NCBI GenBank assembly: GCA_946534745.1
Contig: CAMNDA010000254.1
Location: forward strand, 1 to 7,066
Reading direction: 5' to 3'
Length of the DNA stretch: 7,066 nucleotides
Origin: an uncultured Verrucomicrobiota bacterium
GTDB taxonomy: Bacteria > Verrucomicrobiota > Kiritimatiellia > RFP12 > UBA3636
Part shown: piece after piece, positions 1-5,163 of the stretch
Numbering within the stretch: position 1 is the stretch's first letter
Layout: the number at the start of each line of letters is the position of its first letter
The notes under the pieces: model-generated
What the model saw: the letters and a program-made list of their open reading frames with translations, nothing else
Database searches by the model: none
Told to the model about the DNA's origin: nothing
Position numbers and translations under genes: made by a program

Positions 1-253
1 TGAAGCGGCGGCCGTCGCGGTCGACCGTGCGCTCGAGGCGGTCGCGCGTGACGCCCTCCTGCTCGTGGACGATGGCGATGCGGCTGCGCGCGATGCGGTT
101 GAAGAGCGCGGACTTGCCGACGTTCGGCCGCCCGACGAGCGCGATCGCCGCGCGCCGCGCGCTTCCGGCGGCCGCCGGGGCGGCGGGCGCCTCCGGCGCC
201 GTGGCGGGGTCCGCCCCCGCGGCGGCGGGATCTGTCGTGTCGTTTCCGTTCAT
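1..253 (-). CDS. der: Ribosome-assembly GTPase Der (EngA), N-terminal fragment cut by the window edge
   Basis: Der is a tandem-G-domain GTPase needed for 50S ribosomal subunit maturation in the cytoplasm. Only the first 84 codons are visible. The P-loop reads GRPNVGKSALFNRI (G1, about residues 41-54), followed by the switch-I/G2 segment GVTRDR with its conserved threonine near residue 70. This P-loop plus TRDR pairing is typical of Der; MnmE and Era differ here. The ATG at 253 is the only in-frame ATG, GTG or TTG before the P-loop, so the protein starts with an Ala/Pro-rich extension of about 35 residues (MNGNDTTDPAAAG...), whereas most Der proteins reach the first beta strand within a few residues. 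No Shine-Dalgarno precedes the ATG, and the predicted promoter lies only 8 nt upstream, suggesting leaderless translation. It is divergent from fmt. The family call is firm; the rest of the protein is not visible. Confidence 0.93.
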   Translation of the reverse strand, partial: MNGNDTTDPAAAGADPATAPEAPAAPAAAGSARRAAIALVGRPNVGKSALFNRIARSRIAIVHEQEGVTRDRLERTVDRDGRRF

Positions 254-261
254 GCGGCGGG

Positions 262-290
262 AGTATACCAATCGGCCTCCGCGGCGGCAA
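262..290 (-). promoter_or_regulatory. Sigma70-type promoter for der, placed for a leaderless transcript
   Basis: On the minus strand there is TTGCCG (290-285), a 17-nt spacer and TATACT (267-262), with a TG one base before the -10 (extended -10). The hexamers match consensus at 4/6 and 5/6. Only 8 nt separate the -10 from the der ATG at 253, so the expected transcription start falls on or within about two bases of the A of the start codon. No experimental support is available from the sequence alone. Confidence 0.6.
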
Positions 291-296
291 GCCCGT

Positions 297-325
297 TTGA
301 CTTGGCCTCGGCGCGGGTGTATCAT
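297..325 (+). promoter_or_regulatory. Sigma70-type promoter for fmt
   Basis: TTGACT (297-302), a 17-nt spacer and TATCAT (320-325) each match consensus at 5/6. The expected start of transcription is near 332. Its -35 box is separated by just six bases from the -35 box of the opposing der promoter, so the two promoters are back to back. A start near 332 rules out the in-frame ATG and TTG codons farther upstream (27, 252, 297) as fmt translation starts. Confidence 0.6.
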
Positions 326-375
326 CCCGGACCCGTGCGGCGTCCGCCGCCGTTTTTTTCGCCCACCCCGCCACC

Positions 376-380
376 GGAGG
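376..380 (+). promoter_or_regulatory. Shine-Dalgarno-like GGAGG upstream of fmt, without a start codon at the right distance
   Basis: GGAGG lies about 44 nt downstream of the predicted fmt transcription start and would direct initiation around 386-393. That is where homology expects the Fmt N-terminus, but the in-frame codons there are TTC, GAC, GTT and TTC. It is either a real ribosome binding site whose start codon has been altered or misread, or a chance match. Confidence 0.4.
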
Positions 381-425
381 CCTCCCTTCGACGTTTTCCC
401 GCAGCAGCGACTCCGCGTCGTCTTC

Positions 426-1430
426 ATGGGTTCGGACACGCTCTCGTGCCCGTTCCTTTCGTCTCTCGCCTCCGCGCCCTTCCTCGAGGTCGTCGCCGTC
501 GTCACGCAGCCCGACCGCGGCAAGGGCCGCCACCTGCGCGTGCAGCCGGGGCCCGTCAAGAAGCTCGCCGCGTCCTTCGGCGTCCCCGTCTTCACGCCCG
601 TGCGCGTCAACGCGCCGGTGATGCTCGAGACGCTGGCCGGTCTCGGCGTCGACGCGTTCGTCGTGATGGCCTACGGGCAGTTCCTCGGCGACCTGCTGCT
701 GGAGCTGCCGCGCCTCGGCTGCGTCAACCTGCACGTCTCGCTCCTCCCGCGCTGGCGCGGCGCCGCGCCGATCCAGCGCGCCATCCTCGCGGGCGACGCC
801 GAGACCGGCGTCTCCGCGATGATGATGGACCGCGGGATGGACACCGGGGACGTGCTCGGGACCGTCCGCTGCGCCATCGGCCCGCGCGACACGGCCGGGA
901 CGGTCTCGGAAAGGCTCTGCGCCGCCGGCTGCGACCTGATGCTGCGCGTGCTGCGCGACCTCGACCTCGGGACCTGCCCGCGCACGCCGCAGGACGGCGC
1001 CCTCGCGACGCTCGCGCCGAAGATCCGCAAGTCGGAGGCGTCGCTGGACTGGAACCTCTCCGCCGTCGAGAACGAGCGCAAGGTCCGCGCGTTCAACCCG
1101 AAGCCCGGCGCCGCGACGTGGATCCCGCCCGTCGGCGGCCAGCCGGGCAAGCTCCTGAAGGTCCTCGAGGCCGAGGTCGAAACGCTCCCGAAGGGCATGG
1201 CCCTCGCGCTGCCCGGGACGCTCCTCGAGCTTGACCAGCGCAAAGGCCCGCTCGTCGCGGGCGGCGCCGGCTTCGCCCTGCGACTCACGCGCGTCCTGCC
1301 CGAGGGCGCCGGGCGCCCGATGGACGGCGGCGCCTTCTCCAACGGCTACCGCTCGCGCATCCCGATCGGCGTCCGCCTCGAGCGCGTCCCCGCCCCGCCC
1401 GAGCCGCAGAAGGCCGCGAAGGAGCCGTAG
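426..1430 (+). CDS. fmt: Methionyl-tRNA formyltransferase Fmt (start codon uncertain)
   Basis: Fmt transfers a formyl group from 10-formyl-tetrahydrofolate to initiator Met-tRNA in the cytoplasm. Counting from the ATG at 426 (334 residues; E. coli Fmt has 315), the catalytic triad is present as N101, H103 and D139, with the same spacing as E. coli N106/H108/D144. Around it are the hallmark SLLPRWRGAAPIQRAI and GMDTGD motifs. The C-terminal tRNA-binding OB-type domain begins around RAFNPKPGA. The open frame continues upstream, and the six residues before M1 (RLRVVF) look like the first beta strand of the Rossmann fold, so this ATG probably lies inside the gene. No ATG, GTG, TTG, CTG or ATH codon occurs in frame between the predicted transcript start (about 332) and 426. 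The true start may therefore be non-canonical, near 390-408, or the sequence may carry an error. The tail after the OB domain is Pro/Ala/Lys-rich. The product call is certain; the start is not. Confidence 0.93.
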   Translation: MGSDTLSCPFLSSLASAPFLEVVAVVTQPDRGKGRHLRVQPGPVKKLAASFGVPVFTPVRVNAPVMLETLAGLGVDAFVVMAYGQFLGDLLLELPRLGCVNLHVSLLPRWRGAAPIQRAILAGDAETGVSAMMMDRGMDTGDVLGTVRCAIGPRDTAGTVSERLCAAGCDLMLRVLRDLDLGTCPRTPQDGALATLAPKIRKSEASLDWNLSAVENERKVRAFNPKPGAATWIPPVGGQPGKLLKVLEAEVETLPKGMALALPGTLLELDQRKGPLVAGGAGFALRLTRVLPEGAGRPMDGGAFSNGYRSRIPIGVRLERVPAPPEPQKAAKEP

Positions 1431-1436
1431 CCCGGG

Positions 1437-1502
1437 TTATCGACAGGGTTGTCGGCAAATCCGAAACGCCGCTCTCCGGGCGGCGTTTCCGACTTATTCA
1501 CA
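1437..1502 (+). promoter_or_regulatory. DnaA-box-like 9-mers upstream of dnaB
   Basis: TTATTCACA at 1494-1502 fits the DnaA-box consensus TTATnCACA exactly, and TTATCGACA at 1437-1445 differs from TTATCCACA at one position. Two weaker relatives follow: TTGTCAACA on the minus strand (1511-1503) and TTGTCAACC (1524-1532). They lie between fmt and the replicative helicase gene in a locally less GC-rich stretch. DnaA control of dnaB transcription is the simplest reading, and a replication origin is possible but unsupported here. A single 9-mer match can arise by chance; the clustering and location raise the interest. Confidence 0.4.
1463..1489 (+). terminator. Perfect 10-bp hairpin after fmt, possible terminator without a U-tract
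   Basis: GAAACGCCGC (1463-1472) and GCGGCGTTTC (1480-1489) are exact inverted repeats around a 7-nt loop, 32 nt after the fmt stop codon. The position suits transcription termination, but no T-run follows on the plus strand, so it would be a U-less or factor-assisted terminator, or an mRNA 3'-end stabiliser. Confidence 0.45.
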
Positions 1503-1503
1503 T

Positions 1504-1531
1504 GTTGACAACCTGTCGGTTTTTTGTCAAC
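1504..1531. promoter_or_regulatory. 8-bp inverted repeat GTTGACAA-N12-TTGTCAAC upstream of dnaB
   Basis: The arms (1504-1511 and 1524-1531) are exact inverted repeats, and the spacer contains a T6 run. The left arm contains a perfect -35 hexamer TTGACA (1505-1510), but no good -10 follows at 16-18 nt. A dimeric-regulator operator fits the symmetry, and the arms also overlap the weaker DnaA-like 9-mers. The only dnaB promoter candidate I find is weak: TTGGAT (1541-1546), 17 nt, TACTTT (1564-1569). Confidence 0.35.
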
Positions 1532-1643
1532 CCTTTCGGCTTGGATTCACGCCCCGGCGGTGGTACTTTCATAGGCGGAACGGCGGCGCGGGCTTTCGTT
1601 CCTTTCGCCCCGCCGTCGTTCCAAGGTTTTTCTCTCCCGTATC

Positions 1644-1699
1644 TCGTCACTCGTCACTCGTCACTCGTCACTCGTCACTCGTCACTCGTCACTCGTCAC
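1644..1699 (+). repeat. Tandem heptamer array, eight exact copies of TCGTCAC, just before dnaB
   Basis: Eight perfect head-to-tail copies of the 7-mer TCGTCAC fill 56 bp and end 5 bp before the dnaB ATG, occupying the place where a Shine-Dalgarno would be. The copies are identical, which points to recent expansion or homogenisation. The repeat has no stop codon in any plus-strand frame (it reads VTRHSSL and shifts of it), so open frames run through it into dnaB. Heptameric repeats are known in other bacteria, for example the cyanobacterial STRR sequences; I make no claim of relationship. Confidence 0.95.
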
Positions 1700-1704
1700 T
1701 TCGA

Positions 1705-3180
1705 ATGGCCCCCCGCTCCCGTCCAGCACGCCGCGACGACGCCCCGCCCGTCCGCATCCCGCCCTACAGCATGGAGGCGGAGCGCGCGGTGCTCGGCGCG
1801 ATCCTGCTCTCGCCGGCGAAGACGTTCGAGCTGCTCGAGGGGATGCGCTGCTCGCCCGACTGGTTCTACATCGAGGCGCACCGCACGATCTTCGAGACCG
1901 CGCGCGGGATCCACCAGCAGAAGGGCGCCGGCGTCGACGCGGTGACCGTCGTCTCGGCCCTCCAGGAGGCCGGCGCGCTCGATTCCGTCGGCGGCGCGCC
2001 CGCCGTGGAGCGGCTCGTCGAGGGCGAGCTGGTGATCGCCCACGCGGAATACTACGCGGACATCCTCAAGCAGAAGTACGTCCTGCGCCGCATCGCCGAC
2101 GCCGCCTCCGCGGCGATCGAGAAGTGCTACTCGCCCGACCGCTCCACCACCGCGATCCTGAGCGACACCCAGGAGGCGATGTTCGCGATCTCCGAGGACG
2201 AGGACACGAAGCAGCCGACGTGGAACGAGTCGCTCAATGCGACGTTCGGGAAGATCGAGAGGCTCTTCTCCGACACGTCCGGCATGAACGGGCTCTCCAC
2301 CGGCTTCAAGGACCTCGACAAGGTGATCCAGGGGCTGCGCAACTCCGAGATGATCGTCCTCGCCGCGCGCCCGTCGATGGGCAAGACGTCGCTCGCGATG
2401 AACATCTGCACGTCGATCGCGCTCGACGTCGACTGCAACGGCAAGCCGCGCCCCTCCGCCGACCGCTCGAAGCCGGCCGGGGGCAACCGCCTCCCCGTCG
2501 CGATCTTCTCCTGCGAGATGTCAACCGACGCGCTCATCACGCGCCTGCTCTGCACCCTCTCCGGCGTGCCGTTCACGAACATCGTCGACAAATCCTACGT
2601 GAAGGCGTCCGAGCTGCCGAAGATGCACCAGAAGATCACGAGGGCCGCCTCGCTCCTGATGGACGCGCCGATCTTCATCGACGACACCGGCGGCCTCGAC
2701 ATCGCGGACGTCCGCTCGCGCGCCCGGCGCCTCAAGAAGCGCCACGGCATCCGGCTCATCATGATCGACTACCTGCAGCTGCTCAACAGCCGCGAGGGCT
2801 CGGACGAGGGGCGCCAGCAGGAGACGACGAAGATCTCCGCCGGCATCAAGGCGATGGCCAAGGAGCTCGACGTCCCGGTGATCGTCCTCTCGCAGCTCTC
2901 CCGCGCGCCAGAGCAGCGCGACAAGGCCGCCAAGCCCCGCCTCTCCGACCTGCGCGACTCGGGCTCGATCGAGCAGGACGCGGACGTCGTGATGCTGCTG
3001 CGGCGCCCGTGCAAGTACCCGGGCAGCCCCGACTCCGACCAGCCCAACCTCGCGATCGTCGACGTGGCGAAGAACCGCAACGGCGCCACCGGCGAGGTGA
3101 ACCTCAACTTCGACGGCAACGTCACGCGCTTCTCGGACTACGCCTACGGCATCGACCGGGAGAACCCCGCCGCCCTCTAG
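1705..3180 (+). CDS. dnaB: Replicative DNA helicase DnaB
   Basis: DnaB is the hexameric 5'-3' helicase that unwinds DNA ahead of the replication fork. The 491-residue product has the N-terminal primase-interacting helical domain (from PPYSMEAERAVLGAILLSP, about residue 19, to about 170), a linker, and a RecA-like motor. Motor motifs are Walker A ARPSMGKT (K227), Walker B LIMIDYLQL (D355), the SQLSR motif (Q397), DLRDSGSIEQDAD (415 on) and the KNRNGATG arginine-finger segment (R458). There is no intein. Compared with E. coli DnaB as I recall it, about 19 extra polar residues (roughly 245-264, around NGKPRPSADRSKPAGG) sit between Walker A and the FSCEM strand. The ATG at 1705 is the first start codon before the conserved domain. 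It lacks a Shine-Dalgarno and directly follows the heptamer array, and the frame also stays open far upstream through the repeats. The call is firm. Confidence 0.97.
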   Translation: MAPRSRPARRDDAPPVRIPPYSMEAERAVLGAILLSPAKTFELLEGMRCSPDWFYIEAHRTIFETARGIHQQKGAGVDAVTVVSALQEAGALDSVGGAPAVERLVEGELVIAHAEYYADILKQKYVLRRIADAASAAIEKCYSPDRSTTAILSDTQEAMFAISEDEDTKQPTWNESLNATFGKIERLFSDTSGMNGLSTGFKDLDKVIQGLRNSEMIVLAARPSMGKTSLAMNICTSIALDVDCNGKPRPSADRSKPAGGNRLPVAIFSCEMSTDALITRLLCTLSGVPFTNIVDKSYVKASELPKMHQKITRAASLLMDAPIFIDDTGGLDIADVRSRARRLKKRHGIRLIMIDYLQLLNSREGSDEGRQQETTKISAGIKAMAKELDVPVIVLSQLSRAPEQRDKAAKPRLSDLRDSGSIEQDADVVMLLRRPCKYPGSPDSDQPNLAIVDVAKNRNGATGEVNLNFDGNVTRFSDYAYGIDRENPAAL

Positions 3181-3239
3181 AACCCCGACCCTTGCAATTT
3201 CGCCGCGTCCCGCGCGAAGGCAGGCCCCGCTAGGCACCT

Positions 3240-3264
3240 TCCCGGGCGCGGCGGGATTCTTTTC
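3240..3264 (+). terminator. Possible intrinsic terminator of dnaB
   Basis: TCCCG (3240-3244) pairs with CGGGA (3252-3256) around a 7-nt loop, followed by the T-rich run TTCTTTTC. It lies 60 nt after the dnaB stop. The stem is short, so this is a moderate candidate only. Confidence 0.35.
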
Positions 3265-3354
3265 GGGCGACCCCGTCCCAGGGCGGGGCGAGCTCTCCGA
3301 GCGAGCCGCCGCGCCGGCGGACCCGGCGTGCGAGCGGACGAGATAGAGTGAATA

Positions 3355-3394
3355 TCCGGGCCGCGGGATTCGTCCAATGGAATACGCGGCCGGA
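3355..3394. other. Bulged inverted repeat (hairpin) upstream of the mla promoter
   Basis: TCCGGGCCGCG (3355-3365) pairs with CGCGGCCGGA (3385-3394) over 10 bp with one bulged G. Near the apex, ATTC (3368-3371) can pair with GAAT (3380-3383), giving a two-storey stem with an 8-nt loop. T-rich sequence (AAATTT, then ATTTT) follows. It may be a late dnaB terminator or an operator-like site; the sequence does not decide. Confidence 0.4.
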
Positions 3395-3418
3395 AATTTC
3401 CCGATTTTCGCGGCAGGG

Positions 3419-3447
3419 TGGAAATCTTCGCCCGTTTCCGCTAGAAT
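3419..3447 (+). promoter_or_regulatory. Sigma70-type promoter candidate for the mla operon
   Basis: TGGAAA (3419-3424), a 17-nt spacer and TAGAAT (3442-3447) match consensus at 4/6 and 5/6. The -10 is identical to that of the CPBP-gene promoter at the other end of the window. Transcription would start near 3454, giving an untranslated leader of about 125 nt that is mostly pyrimidine-rich repeats. Confidence 0.45.
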
Positions 3448-3496
3448 CCTCCCCCGCATCCCGCGCACGCCAGTCCCTTTCACCCCCTTCGACCGC

Positions 3497-3574
3497 TTCC
3501 AACCCTTCCAACCCTTTCAACCCTTTCAACCCTTTCAACTTTAAACTTTAAACTTTACCCTTTCCGCCTTACCC
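3497..3574 (+). repeat. Degenerate pyrimidine-rich tandem repeats leading up to the mlaE start
   Basis: Two copies of TTCCAACCC, two of TTTCAACCC, then TTTCAAC, two of TTTAAAC, TTTACCC and shorter variants run head to tail, ending 4 bp before the mlaE ATG. The unit drifts from 9 to 7 bp. The plus strand of the tract is almost free of G. It contains no Shine-Dalgarno. The 11-mer TCAACCCTTTC also occurs upstream of dnaB (1528-1538), and the CTTCGA that ends this leader (3574-3579) also ends the dnaB leader (1699-1704). Confidence 0.9.
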
Positions 3575-3578
3575 TTCG

Positions 3579-4388
3579 ATGATCGTCCGAGAGCCACCCG
3601 TCCGCGAACCCGCCCGCTCCGCCGTCCAGCGGCTCGGCCGGCGCGTCTTCGACGTCCTCGCGGAGGTCGGCCGCGCGTCGATGATCTGCGTGGGGGCGGT
3701 CGCCGCGATGCGCTTCGCCCTGACGAAGCGCGCGCGCAAGGACATCGTGGCGCAGATGCACTTCTGCGCCGTCCGGAGCCTGCCGGTCGTCTCGGTCGTC
3801 GCTTTCTTCATCGGGATGATCCTCGCGCTGCAGATCGGCATCGAGCTGCGGGTCTACAACCAGGAGGCGCTCACCGGCTCGGCCGTGATGGCCTCGATGC
3901 TGCGCGAGATGGGGCCGTTCATGTCGGGCCTCGTCCTTGCGGCGAGCGTTGGCGCGGCGATGGCCGCGCAGGTCGGCACGATGATGGTGAACGAGGAGAT
4001 CGCCGCGCTCGAGATCATGGACATCGACCCGCTGCGCTTCCTCGTGATGCCGCGCATGGCCGCGATGGCGGTCACGGTGCCGATGATGTCGTTCTACACG
4101 TGCGCGCTCGGCGTGCTCGGCGGAGCGGTCGTGAGCCATACGCAGCTGGCGGTGCCGTGGGCGACCTACTTCCAGAACGCGATGGACTTCGCCAGCACCA
4201 AGGCGCTCTGGGTCGGGCTCTTCAAGGCGTTCCTCTTCGGCTTCATCATCGTGACGGTCTCCTGCTACGAGGGGTTCCGCACCGAGCACGGCGCCGTCGG
4301 CGTCGGCCGCGCGACGCGCCAGAGCGTCGTGACGAACTTCCTCCTGATCCTCATCGTCGGGTACTTCGTGACCCGCCTGTTCTACTAG
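3579..4388 (+). CDS. mlaE: MlaE-family ABC transporter permease (phospholipid transport)
   Basis: This is the membrane-spanning subunit of an MCE-type ABC lipid transporter, which moves phospholipids between the inner membrane and the MCE protein. At 269 residues it is close to E. coli MlaE (260). Conserved family segments are visible: REMGPF (109-114), SVGAAMAAQVGTM (123-135), the EQIDALEVMGIDP-like NEEIAALEIMDIDP (138-151, probably the cytoplasmic coupling region) and GAVGVGRATRQSVV (238-251) near the C-terminus. Hydrophobic stretches fall at about 66-90, 113-135, 160-185, 211-231 and 251-267. The ATG at 3579 follows a repeat leader without a Shine-Dalgarno. It is the first gene of a three-gene operon, with mlaF starting 10 nt after its stop. 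No STAS protein (MlaB) is encoded between or beside them. Confidence 0.95.
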   Translation: MIVREPPVREPARSAVQRLGRRVFDVLAEVGRASMICVGAVAAMRFALTKRARKDIVAQMHFCAVRSLPVVSVVAFFIGMILALQIGIELRVYNQEALTGSAVMASMLREMGPFMSGLVLAASVGAAMAAQVGTMMVNEEIAALEIMDIDPLRFLVMPRMAAMAVTVPMMSFYTCALGVLGGAVVSHTQLAVPWATYFQNAMDFASTKALWVGLFKAFLFGFIIVTVSCYEGFRTEHGAVGVGRATRQSVVTNFLLILIVGYFVTRLFY

Positions 4389-4398
4389 GGGGCGCGCG

Positions 4399-5163
4399 AT
4401 GATCCGGTTCGAGCACGTCACCAAGGTCTTCGGGAGCGGCAAGCGCGTCCTCGACGACGTCTCCTACGAGATCGAGAGGGGCGAGATCTTCACGATCGTC
4501 GGCCCGTCCGGCACCGGCAAGAGCGTGTCCCTCAAGCACATGATCCGCCTGCTCTCGCCGACCTCGGGCCGCGTATGGGTGGGCGACGACTGCGTGAGCG
4601 AGGCGGAGGGCCGCGAGCTCTCGCGCATCCGCTCGCGCTTCGGCTACCTCTTCCAGAGCGCGGCGCTTCTGGCGTGGATGGACGTCTACGACAACGTCGC
4701 GCTCCCGCTGCGCGAGAAGACGAGGCTCACCGAGGGCGAGATCGAGTTCAAGGTGCGCGACGCGCTCGAGAAGGTCGGCCTCGGCGGCGAGGGCGCCTCA
4801 ATGCCCTCCGACCTCTCCGGCGGCATGCAGAAGCGCGCCGGCCTCGCCCGCGCGATCGTGACGGAGCCGGAGATCGTCCTCTACGACGAGCCCACGAGCG
4901 GCCTCGACCCCGTCACTTCGCGCCGCATCGACGAGCTCATCGCCGACCTCTCCTCGCGCCTCGGCATCACGTCGGTCGTCGTGACGCACGACCTGCACAG
5001 CGCGCTCTCGATCTCCACCCGCATCGCGATGCTCGGCGGCGGCAAGGTCCTCTCGATCGAGCCCCCCTCCGCCTTCATCCACTCCACGCTCCCCCAGGCC
5101 CGCGCCTTCCTCGAGGCGCAGTACATCACGCGCCGCGGCGCGTGGGAGGCAAACCGCCCATGA
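4399..5163 (+). CDS. mlaF: MlaF-family ABC transporter ATPase (phospholipid transport)
   Basis: This is the cytoplasmic ATPase that powers the MlaE permease. The 254 residues carry all ABC motifs in order: Walker A GPSGTGKS (35-42, K41), Q-loop LFQSAALL (Q86), signature LSGGMQ (139-144), Walker B VLYDEP (D163, catalytic E164) and H-loop VVTHD (H197). The FQSAALLAWMDVYDNVALPLRE segment after the Q-loop resembles MlaF rather than general importers. Translation has its own Shine-Dalgarno, AGGGGG (4387-4392), which overlaps the mlaE stop codon and lies 6 nt before the ATG. The stop TGA overlaps the next start in an ATGA, so expression of mlaF and mlaD is probably coupled. Confidence 0.95.
   Translation: MIRFEHVTKVFGSGKRVLDDVSYEIERGEIFTIVGPSGTGKSVSLKHMIRLLSPTSGRVWVGDDCVSEAEGRELSRIRSRFGYLFQSAALLAWMDVYDNVALPLREKTRLTEGEIEFKVRDALEKVGLGGEGASMPSDLSGGMQKRAGLARAIVTEPEIVLYDEPTSGLDPVTSRRIDELIADLSSRLGITSVVVTHDLHSALSISTRIAMLGGGKVLSIEPPSAFIHSTLPQARAFLEAQYITRRGAWEANRP

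Larger units (their letters stand above)
3181..3578. other. Gene-free spacer between dnaB and mlaE (398 bp)
   Basis: I find no credible coding sequence here. The open frames are shadows: one minus-strand frame reads as low-complexity KGLKGLEGLE simply because it translates the repeats near mlaE. From left to right the spacer holds a weak terminator-like hairpin (3240-3264), a very GC-rich stretch, a bulged inverted repeat (3355-3394), a promoter candidate (3419-3447), and a tandem-repeat leader ending at the mlaE start codon. Confidence 0.7.

Noticed and set aside
1..253. Alternative identities MnmE or Era for the minus-strand GTPase
   Set aside because: GRPNVGKSALFNRI followed by GVTRDR matches the first G domain of Der.
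65..1234. Long plus-strand open frame overlapping der and fmt
   Set aside because: Arg/Ala/Pro-rich out-of-frame translation of fmt with no recognisable domain.
1644..1699. CRISPR-like repeat array
   Set aside because: Units are 7 bp, directly adjacent and have no spacers; it is a simple tandem repeat.
1431..1704. Annotating this spacer as oriC
   Set aside because: Only one exact DnaA box, no clear AT-rich unwinding region, and no skew information; not enough to call an origin.
1502..1945. Plus-strand open frame starting at ATG 1502 as a separate gene
   Set aside because: It reads through the heptamers and then out of frame through dnaB into Arg/Ser-rich sequence; kept only as a frame-shift consideration.
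2521..3483. Minus-strand open frame across the dnaB 3' half and the following spacer
   Set aside because: Shadow of dnaB with Val/Glu/Ala/Arg-rich composition; no domain and no promoter seen.
3230..3538. Minus-strand open frame beginning MKGLKGLKGLEGLE
   Set aside because: Its repetitive N-terminus is just the reverse translation of the pyrimidine-rich repeats upstream of mlaE.
3555..4442. Long minus-strand open frame (295 codons) opposite mlaE
   Set aside because: Low-complexity Arg/His/Asp/Glu-rich product typical of the antisense of a GC-rich gene; mlaE on the plus strand has clear family motifs.
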